Assembly (NCBI GenBank): GCA_963739355.1
Contig: CAVUAD010000005.1
Location: 248,001-312,000 of the forward strand
DNA from: JAWVFM01 sp963739355
GTDB taxonomy: Bacteria > Actinomycetota > Thermoleophilia > Solirubrobacterales > 70-9
DNA: 64,000 nucleotides
Direction: 5' to 3'
Shown in pieces: positions 17,870 through 27,489 of this stretch. Every line of letters starts with the position of its first letter. Within the stretch, counting starts at the first letter, position 1. The notes below the pieces were generated by a model. The model was not told the origin of the DNA and searched no databases. It saw only the letters and a list, made by a program, of their open reading frames with translations. The position numbers and the translations under genes are program-made.

Positions 17870-20800
17870 CTAATCGTCGTAGAGCAGCGCGACGAGGGCC
17901 CCGCGGCCGCTCACCCCGACGCGCGCGAAGATGTTCTCCAAATGGCGCTTCACGGTGCGGCGGCTGATCTGCAGCTCCGCTGCGATCGCCGAGTTTGATC
18001 CGCCTCGGGCGACGAGCAAGACGATCTCTGCCTGACGCTCGGTCAGAGCGAGCGCGGCGATCCGCTCGCCGAGCTCGCGCGCCCTCGCGGGCCGGCCGGC
18101 GCCCGCCGCGCCGAGCCCCGCGCCTGCCAGCAACCCCGCTCCGCTGCTGCGCGCGATGCGCTCGGCGTCCGCGCGCAGCCGCTCGGAGCGCGGTCCATCG
18201 ACGCGGACGTTGCACTCATGAAGGCCGCGGAGCAGGTCGAGCCCGGCCTGCGCGCGCCAAACGGGCGCCGAGATCCGCGCGTACTCGACGATCGCCTGAT
18301 CCAGCAACCTCGACCCAGCCTCGTGGTCGCCGGCGAGGAACGCGAGCCGCCCGAGGGCGTGGTCGACCAGCCCCCAGATGCTGATGCTCGTCGACGCGAG
18401 CCGGCCGCTGTAGGCCGAGAGAATCGGGGCCAGCATCGCCGAAGTCTCGCGGTCGCCGAGCTCGGCGACCGCGTGCGCGTAGGTCGTCGTGGTGGCGAGC
18501 CAGGTGGGGTCTCGCGGCAGCTCGTGAAAGCCGGACACGTCGATCGCGAGCACCTCGCGGGCAGCCCGGCGCTCCCCGCGCAGTGCCTGGGCCAGGCAGA
18601 CCATCGAGCGAAACGCCGGCAGCCCGGGGTTGTTGCCGAGCGCCGCTTGGAGCAGCGGCGCCAGCTCCGCGAGCCGTCCCTGCTGCCAGCGAATGGCGGC
18701 GAGCTGGCTTGCATGGAAGGCGAGGGCGTCGGGCTGGGCGCTCTCCTGGCCGAGCTCGACGGCGCTCTGGGTCTGGGCCTCGGCCTCGCCGAGGCGCCCG
18801 CGCAGCGCCAGGTGCATCGCCTCCGAGCACTCGCACAGCCAGCTCGCGGTCGAATCGCCGGTCCTCGCCGCGATACCGCGCAACTCGCCGAGCCCGCCCC
18901 GCGCCTCGTCGAGCATGCCGACCTCGACCTGCGCCACCCCCTGCCAGTAGAGGCCGCGAAAGAGGTCGAGCGGCTCGTCGAGCGTCGCGCTGATCGCGAT
19001 GCTCTCGGCGGCGTTTCCGATTCTCTCGCGCGCGTTGTCCGGCTCCCAGCAGGCGATCAGGTGACAGATCAGGACGCGCGAGAGGGCCCGGCGGTCCCCG
19101 GTGTCGCGCGCAAGCCGGAGCGCTCGCTCGGCGAGCTTGCGGCGGCGCTGCACCTGCGAGGAGAAGGTCAGCTCGAGCGCGAGCTGCGCGAGAATCAGCG
19201 CAAGCGTTGGGCTGTGTTCGCCCGTCCGCTCGGCGGCGCGCTCGAGCATCGCAATGCGCTCGCGGTCGAAGTCACCAACGGCGCTGATGAGCCCGCGGTT
19301 GTTGGCAAGTACCGCGTCGGCGAGGCGATTGGGGTCGGCGAGGCGGTCGGCGAGCCTCGCCGCGTCGAGCAGAACCTCCCGATAGCGTGGCTGCCCGCTG
19401 AAGCACAGCGCCTTGCCGAGGCCGATCAGCAGGTCGCAGCGCTCGGGGTTGTCCTTGCCTGGACCGGCTCCATGCAGTGCGAGGGCGCACTCGAACCAGT
19501 CGGCCGCGAGCTCGTGGTCGCGGTGCGCCAGTGCCTGGCGACCGGCGAGCTCGCTGTAGCGCTCGACCTTGCGTGGCGCATGCGGCTCGGCTCGGCGCCA
19601 GTGGCGCGCCAGCTGGCCCGGGTGGCGGGCCCCGCCATCGCGCCGCTCGAGCGCCTCGGCTAAGCGGCGATGCAGCCTCCCGCGCCGCTGCGGGCCGGCC
19701 TCCTCGTAGAGGCAGCGGGCGGTGATCGCGTGAACGAACGAGAAGCAGGCCCGATCGGGCACCGCCGAGATCAGCCCCGCGCGCTCGGCCGCCGCCATCG
19801 ACTCGCCCAGCTCGGAGGACGGGACACCGAGCGCCTCGGCCACGACCGAGGGGTCGAATGTCGGGCCCGCGACAGCCGCCGCACAGAGGTGTTCGAAGGC
19901 CAGCTCGCCCAGCGCGTGAGCCCTGGCAGCGATCAGCGTGCGCAGTGAGCGGGGCGGTGCGTCGACCGGCATCCCGGCCGCCGCCGGCGTGCGCTCGCCG
20001 AGGCCGTGGAGGATCTGGCAGGCGAACAGCGGATTCCCGTTGGTCTCGCGCTCGGCGAGCGCCGCGGCCTTGCCGAGCGCCTCGTCGTCGTCCGCGACGC
20101 GCAGAGCGGAGGCGATCCCGCGGATTGCGCCGTGGCTCAGGCCGCCGAGCTCGACGTGCATCGCGGTCGGCCGCGAGCGCAGCCGAGCGATCAAGGCGAG
20201 GCGCTCGTCGCCGGGCGCCAGCTCGGTCGGACGGTACGTGGCGACGATCATCAGCCGCGTCGCGGCGGGCGTTCGGGCAAGGTGCTCGATCACGCGGAGC
20301 GCTGAGACCCCGCACTCGTGCAGGTCCTCGATCACCAGCATCAGCGGAGCTCGCTGGGAGAGCTCGCCAAGTCGCTCGGCGGTGGCGGCGAACAGCGCGC
20401 CGGGATCGTCGCCCACGGCCCCGCCGGCGTCAGAGCGCTCGCCGGTCTGCCGGGCGAAGGGGGGGTGCCCGGCCGGGAACTCCAGAAGGTCCCGGTGCAG
20501 CAGCGGTCCGGCGCGCGTCGTCAGGTGCGAGAGGGCCTGCGCGAACGGGGCGAGGGGGGCTGCCTCTGCTCCTTCGCCGCTGCCGTATAGGACCAGGCCG
20601 CCGGCCCGCTGCACCTCGCAGGCGGCCTCGGCAGCCAGCCGGGTCTTGCCGACGCCGGGCTCGCCCGCGATCAGGTGAACCGCGCGCCCGCCCGCAACCA
20701 CCCGGTGCCAGGCGGCAGCGATCGAGTCGAGCTCGGATTGCCGCCCCAGCATCGCCCAGGGACGATCGGTGGCGGCCGCGAGTGCGCCCTGCGGCGCCGT

Positions 20801-21259
20801 GCCGCCGCCGGCATCCGAATGACTCGACCAGGCCGCCTCGGCCGCGCCGGCCTCGACGCCTGCCTCGGGTTCGCGCAACGCCAGCCACGGCGGCAGGTCT
20901 GCCGCAGCAGCCAGATGGCGGCCGATCAGAACCCGTCCGGGACCGGCGGCCGCCGCAAGCGCCGCCGCCCTCGAGCCAGCCGAGGCCTCGCTGTCGGTGA
21001 CCGCGCACGCGGCGATCGCGGCGCTTCGGCCGGCGCTGCGCGGGTGCTCCCAGCGGCGCAGCTCCATGGCGACCCCCACCGCCGACGCCCCCCCAGCGAC
21101 CCGAAACTCGAGCTCGGAGTCGGTGATCGCGACCTGCTCGAGCTGGCTCGTGGCGGTGCGCCGCAGGCGCTCGGATGCCGAGCGCACCGAGATCACGGCG
21201 CCATTCGTCGCTTGCCCGGTCACGTCGCTCCAGGTTCCTCCCTTCGGCGGCGCCTCCAA
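17870..21259 (-). CDS. LuxR-family regulator with AAA ATPase (LAL type), degenerate cyclase-like N-terminus
   Basis: A 1129-residue signal-transduction regulator. Residues about 1-150 resemble a degenerate class III nucleotidyl-cyclase domain (SRAAALAAAAGPGRVLIGRHL at the end) without recognisable catalytic Asp pairs. An AAA/STAND ATPase follows, with Walker A GEPGVGKTR near residue 205 and Walker B LMLVIEDLHECG near residue 308. About 600 residues of helical TPR-like repeats lead to the C-terminal LuxR helix-turn-helix (LTERQAEIVLLVARGGSNSA, then TVKRHLENIFARVGV). The TTG at 21259 has GGAGG only 3 nt upstream; a GTG at 21223 with GGGAGGA is an alternative. A good promoter lies at 21275-21303. 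It diverges from a secreted propeller gene that carries a palindrome at an activator position. Confidence 0.87.
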   Translation of the reverse strand: MEAPPKGGTWSDVTGQATNGAVISVRSASERLRRTATSQLEQVAITDSELEFRVAGGASAVGVAMELRRWEHPRSAGRSAAIAACAVTDSEASAGSRAAALAAAAGPGRVLIGRHLAAAADLPPWLALREPEAGVEAGAAEAAWSSHSDAGGGTAPQGALAAATDRPWAMLGRQSELDSIAAAWHRVVAGGRAVHLIAGEPGVGKTRLAAEAACEVQRAGGLVLYGSGEGAEAAPLAPFAQALSHLTTRAGPLLHRDLLEFPAGHPPFARQTGERSDAGGAVGDDPGALFAATAERLGELSQRAPLMLVIEDLHECGVSALRVIEHLARTPAATRLMIVATYRPTELAPGDERLALIARLRSRPTAMHVELGGLSHGAIRGIASALRVADDDEALGKAAALAERETNGNPLFACQILHGLGERTPAAAGMPVDAPPRSLRTLIAARAHALGELAFEHLCAAAVAGPTFDPSVVAEALGVPSSELGESMAAAERAGLISAVPDRACFSFVHAITARCLYEEAGPQRRGRLHRRLAEALERRDGGARHPGQLARHWRRAEPHAPRKVERYSELAGRQALAHRDHELAADWFECALALHGAGPGKDNPERCDLLIGLGKALCFSGQPRYREVLLDAARLADRLADPNRLADAVLANNRGLISAVGDFDRERIAMLERAAERTGEHSPTLALILAQLALELTFSSQVQRRRKLAERALRLARDTGDRRALSRVLICHLIACWEPDNARERIGNAAESIAISATLDEPLDLFRGLYWQGVAQVEVGMLDEARGGLGELRGIAARTGDSTASWLCECSEAMHLALRGRLGEAEAQTQSAVELGQESAQPDALAFHASQLAAIRWQQGRLAELAPLLQAALGNNPGLPAFRSMVCLAQALRGERRAAREVLAIDVSGFHELPRDPTWLATTTTYAHAVAELGDRETSAMLAPILSAYSGRLASTSISIWGLVDHALGRLAFLAGDHEAGSRLLDQAIVEYARISAPVWRAQAGLDLLRGLHECNVRVDGPRSERLRADAERIARSSGAGLLAGAGLGAAGAGRPARARELGERIAALALTERQAEIVLLVARGGSNSAIAAELQISRRTVKRHLENIFARVGVSGRGALVALLYDD

Positions 21260-21274
21260 GCGCCTCCGGCAGTG

Positions 21275-21303
21275 ATTCTACGCACGATCGAGTCCGCAGC
21301 CAA
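21275..21303 (-). promoter_or_regulatory. promoter of the LAL regulator
   Basis: On the minus strand TTGGCT (21303-21298), 17 nt and TAGAAT (21280-21275) form a strong-looking promoter about 15 nt before the TTG start. Confidence 0.6.
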
Positions 21304-21412
21304 TTCCTGGCGCGGGATCGGCCAAGGCTCGGGACTCCACGCCCGCTGGCTTGCGCCTCAATCTCGACGGGAGCGCGAGCATCGTCGCCATGTGCGTCGC
21401 CTCGGAGCAAAG

Positions 21413-21430
21413 ATGGGCCATATGGCCCAT
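21413..21430. promoter_or_regulatory. perfect 18-bp palindrome, probable LuxR-type operator
   Basis: ATGGGCCATATGGCCCAT is a perfect palindrome in the divergent region between the LAL regulator and the propeller gene. If transcription of the propeller gene begins at its GTG (21466; TAGCTT at 21453-21458), the palindrome is centred near -44.5, close to the -42.5 position typical of LuxR-box activators. Binding by the adjacent regulator is inferred. Confidence 0.6.
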
Positions 21431-21465
21431 TCTCATCGTGGCCGGCAGCCGCTAGCTTCGAATCC

Positions 21466-23472
21466 GTGTGGAGTCCTCAACCACGCTGCCGCCCGGGCGT
21501 CGTCGCGATCTTCATCGCCTTGGCCGCCGCGCTTCTCGGCGCGTCGGCAGCCCGCGCCGCCGTCGGCGACCTCACGTACGAGGAATGCGTTGGCGGCTCC
21601 GACGCCTGTACCAGCACCGGCACCTCGACCAGCCTGGGGATGCGCAACCTCTCCGACGTCGTGGTCAGCCCCGACGGCCGCTTTGTCTACGTCCTCGCCG
21701 AGAACGACTCCGCGATCACGTGGTTCAGCCGCGATCCGGCGACCGGCGAGCTCACCTTCGAGGATTGCCTGAGCAGTTCCACCAACTACCAGGGGGACTG
21801 CCATCTGACCGACTACAGCACCACCGGCGGCGCCCTCACGGGAATGGGAGCGCCGGTGGCGCTGGCGATCTCCAAGGACGCCGACGGCACGAACCTCTAC
21901 ACGGCCTCCGACTACGACTCCGCAGTCGCCAGCTTCTCTCGCGACCCGGTCACTGGCGCGGTCAGCTTCCTGAACTGCATCAGCGGCGACGACGGGATCA
22001 GCAACTGCACGACCGCCCCCCCGCTCGACTCCTTCCACACCGGCATGGAGAGCACCGAAGACGTGGTCGTCAGCGCCGACGGCGAAAACGTCTACGCCGT
22101 CTCGTCCACGGACGACACGGTGATCCGGCTCGGCCGCTCGGCGGTCGACGGCTCGCTCAGCTTCGGTAGCTACACCCAGGCGACGGGGGTCTCCGACCCG
22201 CAGGGCCTCGCGATCAGCTCCGACGACGCGGACGTCTACGTCGCCGGGATCAGCTCCGTTGTCCACCTCAACCGCAGCTCGAGCGACGGCTCGCTCAGCT
22301 TCGGCGACTGCATCACCGGCGGCACGATCGCCGGCTGCGCCAGCGTCCCCAACGCCGGTTACAACGGCCTCGACGAGGTCTGGTCGCTCGAGGTCACCCC
22401 CGACGGCGGCGCTGTGTACGCGGTCAGCCGGGGCGACAACGGTCTCTCGCGCTTCACCCGCAACGGCAACGGCAGCCTCACTTTCAACGGCTGCCTCAGC
22501 AGCGAGAATGACACCAGCTGCACGCACTTCCCCGGCGCTACCAACGACGGCACCTACAGCGCCGCCTGGGACGCCGAGTCGCTGGCGATCAGCGCCGACA
22601 GCCAGACCGTCTACCTCGCTGGCAGCGACGGCCAGTCGATCATCAGCTTCAATCGCGGCAGCGGCAGCTCGCTCAGCTTCGGCGGCTGCATCAGCAGCAA
22701 CGCCTCGCTGAGCACGAGCTGCACGCTGACGCCTGGCGCCTCGCAGAGCAGCGGCGAGCTCTACCCGCTTCGCGGGGTCGCGCTGAGTCCCGACGACGGC
22801 TCGCTGTACACGGTCGCCGGCTTCGCGGGTCCGGGAACGCTCACCCACTTCTCGCGCGGCGCCGGCGGTCCCGACACCACCCCCCCCGACACCACGATCA
22901 GCTCCGGCCCCTCCGGCCCGATCGCCGCCAAGACGCCGAGCTTCGCCTTCTCCTCCTCGGAGCCGGGCTCGAGCTTCGAGTGCCAGCTAGACGGCGCCGG
23001 CTACGCCCCCTGCACCTCGCCGAAGCAGGTCGGCCCGCTCGGCGAAGGGGACCACCGCTTCCAGGTCCGCGCCACCGACGCCGCCTCGAACACCGACCAG
23101 AGCCCGGCCTCGCGCGAGTTCACGGTCGACACGAAGGTCCGCAACCCGACCGTGAGCGCCGCCAAGAAGCAGAAGCAAAAGCACGGCAAGATCAAGGTCC
23201 AGGTCAAGGCCGGGGCCCGCGAGGCGGTCACGGTGACCGCCTCCGGCAAGCTCACCCAGGGCCACCACAGCTACAAGCTCAAGGGCCAGAAGAAGGCGGT
23301 CGGCGAGGCCAAGCGCAAGCTCTTGGTCCTGAAGCCAAAGCGCTCGAAGGACGCGCGGAAGGTCAAGCAGGCGCTCAAGCACCACAAGGCGGTCAAGGCG
23401 AAGCTGACCGTGAAGCTGACCGACGCCCTCGGCAACAAGGTGGTCGAGCCGCGGACGGTGCGATTGAAGTGA
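21466..23472 (+). CDS. secreted seven-bladed-type beta-propeller protein with C-terminal Ig-like FECxLDG domain
   Basis: A 668-residue exported protein starting at a GTG 7 nt after TAGCTT. The signal peptide is hydrophobic and ends ...ASAARA near residue 31. Repeats of the form LVVSPDGRFVYVLAENDSAI, ...SFGDCI... and GDCI/CISS Cys-containing loops make a lactonase/YncE-type propeller over residues 35-465. A Pro/Thr linker (PDTTPPDTTISSGPSG) leads to the FECQLDGAGYAPCTSP Ig-like repeat, and the C-terminus is a very Lys-rich strand domain. It is probably a surface or extracellular protein. Ligand unknown. The upstream palindrome suggests control by the LAL regulator. Confidence 0.8.
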   Translation: MWSPQPRCRPGVVAIFIALAAALLGASAARAAVGDLTYEECVGGSDACTSTGTSTSLGMRNLSDVVVSPDGRFVYVLAENDSAITWFSRDPATGELTFEDCLSSSTNYQGDCHLTDYSTTGGALTGMGAPVALAISKDADGTNLYTASDYDSAVASFSRDPVTGAVSFLNCISGDDGISNCTTAPPLDSFHTGMESTEDVVVSADGENVYAVSSTDDTVIRLGRSAVDGSLSFGSYTQATGVSDPQGLAISSDDADVYVAGISSVVHLNRSSSDGSLSFGDCITGGTIAGCASVPNAGYNGLDEVWSLEVTPDGGAVYAVSRGDNGLSRFTRNGNGSLTFNGCLSSENDTSCTHFPGATNDGTYSAAWDAESLAISADSQTVYLAGSDGQSIISFNRGSGSSLSFGGCISSNASLSTSCTLTPGASQSSGELYPLRGVALSPDDGSLYTVAGFAGPGTLTHFSRGAGGPDTTPPDTTISSGPSGPIAAKTPSFAFSSSEPGSSFECQLDGAGYAPCTSPKQVGPLGEGDHRFQVRATDAASNTDQSPASREFTVDTKVRNPTVSAAKKQKQKHGKIKVQVKAGAREAVTVTASGKLTQGHHSYKLKGQKKAVGEAKRKLLVLKPKRSKDARKVKQALKHHKAVKAKLTVKLTDALGNKVVEPRTVRLK

Positions 23473-23473
23473 T

Positions 23474-23494
23474 CGGCGGCGGGATTGGCCGCCG
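23474..23494 (+). terminator. hairpin after the propeller gene
   Basis: CGGCGGC, loop GGGATTG, GCCGCCG: a perfect 7-bp stem 2 nt after the stop codon, before the next gene at 23540. Confidence 0.45.
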
Positions 23495-23539
23495 GCGTCC
23501 GAAGGTCACGCAGATGCAAGCAAGAAAGGACTCGGGAAG

Positions 23540-23962
23540 ATGAAGTCGATGGGCAGAAGGATCGTTGCGCTCGCCGTGGCGAGTGCCCTGCTGGTGGCCG
23601 GTACGGCTGCCGCGGGGACGAAGAAGGACGTCGGCGCGGTTTGGGGCGACAGCGGCTCGCGAGTGGTCGCGAAGGTGACCGTCAAGCACGGTAAGCCGAA
23701 GGCGATCCGCAGGCTGAAGCTGCAGTTCGACTCACGGTGCCTCGGCGACAACTTCAAGTACAGCTTCCCGGACCCGATCAAGGTGAAGAAGTACAGGTCC
23801 GGCTTCAAGTTCTCCAAGACTGCCAAGGCTCCCCACGGCGCCTACATCACCGCCAAGGGCAAGGTGAAAAAGCACGGGGCGAAGATGAGCGGCACGTACT
23901 CGATCGCCGGGCAGAGCACCGGCTGCATCGACGGCGGCCACTTCAGCGCCAAGCAGCGCTGA
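23540..23962 (+). CDS. small exported Lys-rich protein of unknown function
   Basis: A 140-residue protein with a cleavable signal peptide (MGRRIVALAVASALLVAGTAAAG). The mature part is strongly basic (Lys/Gly-rich), has two Cys (SRCLGDN and STGCIDGG) and alternating hydrophobic residues typical of a small beta-sandwich. The Lys-rich composition matches the C-terminal domain of the upstream propeller protein. It lies 67 nt downstream on the same strand. No family was recognised. Confidence 0.75.
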   Translation: MKSMGRRIVALAVASALLVAGTAAAGTKKDVGAVWGDSGSRVVAKVTVKHGKPKAIRRLKLQFDSRCLGDNFKYSFPDPIKVKKYRSGFKFSKTAKAPHGAYITAKGKVKKHGAKMSGTYSIAGQSTGCIDGGHFSAKQR

Positions 23963-23983
23963 CCGGTCCGTCGGGAGCGTGGC

Positions 23984-24349
23984 TCAGCGGCGTTCGGTTC
24001 CCCGATCGTCGAGCGGGGATCCGGGCGCAGTCGCGTTGCGCCGCTCGATCCAGCCGATCGCGATCACGCTGCCGAGGGGGCCGACCGGCGTCAGGCTCGC
24101 CGCGAGAAGCGTGTAGGGGGCCTGGCGGCGGAGGACGGCGACGACGATCAGCGCGCAGAGTCCGACGTAACCGATGCCGTGGGCCGCGCCGAAGATCAGG
24201 GTCTCCTGCTCGAAGCCCGGCGCCAGCCAGAAGAAGCAGAGGGCGGCGAACAGCGCCAGCTCGAACCAGCTCGCCCGCTTGACCCACGGCCAGAGCGCGC
24301 CCGGCACCGGCTGCCGAAGGGACGGCGCTGCCTCGGTCGCGGCTGCCAT
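23984..24349 (-). CDS. DUF3817-type integral membrane protein
   Basis: A 121-residue membrane protein with three or four hydrophobic segments. Features WFELALFAALCFFWLAPG and FGAAHGIGYVGLCALIV are typical of the DUF3817 family (small actinobacterial membrane proteins of unknown function). TATCTT lies exactly 6 nt before the ATG (24361-24356), indicating a leaderless message. It converges on the small exported gene. Confidence 0.75.
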   Translation of the reverse strand: MAAATEAAPSLRQPVPGALWPWVKRASWFELALFAALCFFWLAPGFEQETLIFGAAHGIGYVGLCALIVVAVLRRQAPYTLLAASLTPVGPLGSVIAIGWIERRNATAPGSPLDDRGTERR

Positions 24350-24614
24350 GCCCGCAAGATAGCCGGGCCGTACAGCGCAACCGGCACATGTTTGGACGCC
24401 GGTCCATAGGTGAAAACCCCGCTCGCTCCGAAAATTGCGGCCATGAGAGGCAGGTTCTCGAGCTCAACCGGTCGCGCGTCGAGGGAGCTCGGCCTCATCG
24501 CGAGCGCTCGGCGCCGCGTGCGAGGCACAGCGGCAATCCCCGAAGCGCATCGCCGGTTGACCCGACGACGGGCGAGCGCGCGCGTCGCACTCGAGCCTGG
24601 CCGGCCGCGTCCGC

Positions 24615-27470
24615 TCAGCCCTGCAGGGCGGTGAGGACGATGCGCTCCTGCTCGGAGCGGTGCGCGGCCGGGTAGCCCTCGGAAGACGCGGCGCGCGGCG
24701 GCCGGCCGACGTAGCGGAACTCGACTCCCGCGGGGACGATCTCCGGCATCCGCCGGGCCATGACGCTCCAGGCGCCCATGTTCTTCGGCTCCTCCTGGAC
24801 CCAGATGATCTGCTTCAGGTTCGGGTAGGTGCCGATGATCTTCGCGATCTCATCGCGGGCGAAGGGGTAGAGCAGCTCGACCCGGGCGATCGCCACGGAC
24901 TCCGTGGTGCGCTCGTAGCCCTCGTGCCCGGTGATGTCGTAGTAGACCTTGCCGCTGCAGAGGACGAGCCGCTCGATCGGCTTGCGATCGCCCACGCCGG
25001 GGTCGTCGAGGACGAACTCGAACATCCCGGACGTGAAATCGGCGAGCTTGGAGCCGGCGGCCGGCAGGCGCAGGAGGCCCTTCGGCGTGAAGACGACGAG
25101 CGGCCGCGGCTTCGCGATGCGCGCCTGCCGGCGGATCAGGTGGAAGTACTGGGCGGCCGTCGTGGGATTCGCAAGCCGGATGTTGCCCTCGGAGGCGAGC
25201 TGGATGAAGCGCTCGATCCGGGCGCTGGAGTGCTCCGGGCCCGACCCCTCGTATCCGTGCGGCAGCAGGAGCGTGAGCCGGGTCGACTGACCCCACTTGG
25301 CTTCCCCGGAGGCGATGAACTGGTCGACGATCACCTGCGCCGAGTTCGCGAAGTCGCCGAACTGGGCCTCCCAGAGGATCAGGCTCTCCGGCGAAGACGC
25401 CGAGTAGCCGTACTCGAAGCCGAGGCAGGCCGTCTCCGAAAGCGGGCTGTTGTGCAGCTCGAAGGGGGCGAGCGCTCCCGACAGCTTCTGGATCGGCACG
25501 TACCTCATGCCGGTCTTCTCGTCGTGCAGCGCGAGATGGCGGTGCGAGAACGTGCCGCGCTCCGTGTCCTGGCCGGTGAGCCGGATGTGCGTGCCCTCGG
25601 TGAGCAGCGAGGCGAACGCCAGCGCCTCCGCGTGCCCGTACTCGATCGGCCCCTCCTCCAGGATCTCGAGGCGCTTCTCGAGCGGCTTGCGGAGCTTGCG
25701 ATGGATGGTGAAGCTGTCGGGGACCTTGATGAGCTCCTCGTTCAGCGAGCGCAGGCGCTTCTCGGACACCGCGGTCTCCACCTCGGGGCTCTTGGTGCGG
25801 TCCAGCTCGCCGGTCTGCAGGGCGGTGGAGCTGGGATCCTCGTAGTCGCCGGCCTCCATCTTCTTCCGGAGCTCCTTGTGGATCCCGGACAGCTCGGCCT
25901 GGCGCTCGGAGCCCATGGACGACACGTCATCGGGCGACACCACGCCCTCCTTCACCAGCTGCTCGGCGTAGAGCTCGGAGACCGGCGCGTGAGCCTTGAT
26001 CTGAGCGGCCATGACCGGCTGCGTGTAGGCGGGCTCGTCCGTCTCGTTGTGGCCGTAGCGGCGGTAGCCGATCAGGTCCACCACGACGTCGCGGCTCCAC
26101 CGCTCGCGGTAGGCCATCGCGAGCCGGATCGCCGCGATGCACGCCTCGACGTCGTCTGCGTTGACGTGGATGATCGGGCAGTTGAAGCCCTTGGCCAGGT
26201 CGCCCGCGTACGGCGTCGAGCGGCCGTCGGGCGGGTCGGTCGTGAAGCCAACCTGGTTGTCGGTGATCAGGTGGATGGTGCCGCCGGTGGAGTAGCCCTC
26301 GAGGGACTGCAGGTTGAGCGTCTCGGCGACCACGCCCTGGCCCGGGAACGCCGCGTCGCCGTGCAGGAGGAGGGGCACCGCGATGCTCGCGGTGTGATGG
26401 AGCATCGGCCCCGAGTGCGCGGTCTGCGCCGCGCGGGCGCCGCCCACCACGACCGGGTCCACGAACTCGAGGTGGCTCGGGTTCGGGTAGAGGCGAACCT
26501 TGATCTCCTCGTCGTCGCGCGTCGAGAAGAGGCCCTCGGCGCCGTGGTGGTACTTGACGTCGCCGGTGCCCGAGTGGGGAATCGCGGCAATCGCCTTGAC
26601 CTGCTCGAGCGCCTTGGCGCCCTCGAACTCGGCCAGGATCGACTCGACCGAACGGCCCAGGTTGTGCGCGAGCACGGCGAGCCGCCCGCGATGCGCCATG
26701 CCGAGCACGACCTCCTCCGCGCCACCGCGGCGTGAGAGCGTGACGAGCTCGTCGATCATGGGGACCACCGCGTCGAGGCCCTCGATCGAGAACATCTTCT
26801 GGCCCAGGTAGGCCTTCTGGAGGAAGCGCTCGAACTGGAAGACCTCGACCAGCCGGGACAGCAGCGACCGCTTCTCCTCAGCGGTCAGCGGGGTGCGGTG
26901 CGAGCCGGTCTCGACCATCTCCCGCAGCCAGACCCGCTGCTCGTGCGAGGCGAGGTGCTCGATCTGGTAGGTGATGGTGCCGCAGTAGGCCTCGCGCATC
27001 CGGGGCAGCGCCTCCAGGAGCGTCTCGCCCTCGACGCCGATCCGCAGGATCCGCGCCGGGATCTTCGACATCAGCTCGGGCGTGAGGTTGAGGTTCTCCG
27101 GATTCAGGGCGGGATCGCCCTTCGGGTCCTCGCCGAGCGGGTTCACCCGCGCCGCGAGGTGGCCGTGGGTGCGGTAGGCCTTGAGCAGCGAGGTCGCGGC
27201 CTGCACCGCCTGCAGGAGCTCGGTGTCGGGCGCGGCCGAAGGCGCAACGGCGGCGGCTCCCGCCACTCCCGCGGCGACTCCGAGCCCTGGCGCCGAGGCC
27301 GACGCCGGGTACGCGGAGCTCACCGCGGAGGCCGGAACCTCCAGGTCCTCCGCAACGGCCTCGTAGAAGCCCTCCTCGCCCTGCAGGAGCTGGTCGATGG
27401 TCCGCAGGAACGAGCCGGACTCGGCGCCCTGGATGACGCGATGGTCGTAGGTGGACGTCATCGTCATCAC
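24615..27470 (-). CDS. kgd: 2-oxoglutarate dehydrogenase E1 (SucA/Kgd-type), C-terminal part of a broken E2-E1 fusion
   Basis: The open frame has 951 residues. Its first residues (MTMTSTYDHRVIQGAESG) are the C-terminal active-site motif of an E2 acyltransferase, with the catalytic His in DHR. They are followed by a linker and a full thiamine-diphosphate E1o: GMAHRGRLAVLAHNLGR, GDAAFPGQGVVAETLNLQ, IHVNADDVEA and GYRRYGHNE. It decarboxylates 2-oxoglutarate in the TCA cycle. In mycobacteria and corynebacteria this fusion is one protein (Kgd/OdhA). Here in-frame homology continues upstream to about 27500 (IKALGISKV), where the E2 part switches to another frame. A single extra G at about 27495 would explain it. 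If the frameshift is real, E1 might still be made from a GTG/ATG at 27470. Confidence 0.9.
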   Translation of the reverse strand: MMTMTSTYDHRVIQGAESGSFLRTIDQLLQGEEGFYEAVAEDLEVPASAVSSAYPASASAPGLGVAAGVAGAAAVAPSAAPDTELLQAVQAATSLLKAYRTHGHLAARVNPLGEDPKGDPALNPENLNLTPELMSKIPARILRIGVEGETLLEALPRMREAYCGTITYQIEHLASHEQRVWLREMVETGSHRTPLTAEEKRSLLSRLVEVFQFERFLQKAYLGQKMFSIEGLDAVVPMIDELVTLSRRGGAEEVVLGMAHRGRLAVLAHNLGRSVESILAEFEGAKALEQVKAIAAIPHSGTGDVKYHHGAEGLFSTRDDEEIKVRLYPNPSHLEFVDPVVVGGARAAQTAHSGPMLHHTASIAVPLLLHGDAAFPGQGVVAETLNLQSLEGYSTGGTIHLITDNQVGFTTDPPDGRSTPYAGDLAKGFNCPIIHVNADDVEACIAAIRLAMAYRERWSRDVVVDLIGYRRYGHNETDEPAYTQPVMAAQIKAHAPVSELYAEQLVKEGVVSPDDVSSMGSERQAELSGIHKELRKKMEAGDYEDPSSTALQTGELDRTKSPEVETAVSEKRLRSLNEELIKVPDSFTIHRKLRKPLEKRLEILEEGPIEYGHAEALAFASLLTEGTHIRLTGQDTERGTFSHRHLALHDEKTGMRYVPIQKLSGALAPFELHNSPLSETACLGFEYGYSASSPESLILWEAQFGDFANSAQVIVDQFIASGEAKWGQSTRLTLLLPHGYEGSGPEHSSARIERFIQLASEGNIRLANPTTAAQYFHLIRRQARIAKPRPLVVFTPKGLLRLPAAGSKLADFTSGMFEFVLDDPGVGDRKPIERLVLCSGKVYYDITGHEGYERTTESVAIARVELLYPFARDEIAKIIGTYPNLKQIIWVQEEPKNMGAWSVMARRMPEIVPAGVEFRYVGRPPRAASSEGYPAAHRSEQERIVLTALQG

Positions 27471-27489
27471 CTTCGAGATGCCGAGCGCC

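Noticed and set aside
24350..24614. A minus-strand frame reaching into 24528 in the gap between DUF3817 and E1.
   Set aside because: No conserved motif, no start signal, and it continues as a shadow of the membrane protein gene. The gap holds nothing else I can support apart from the TATCTT hexamer.
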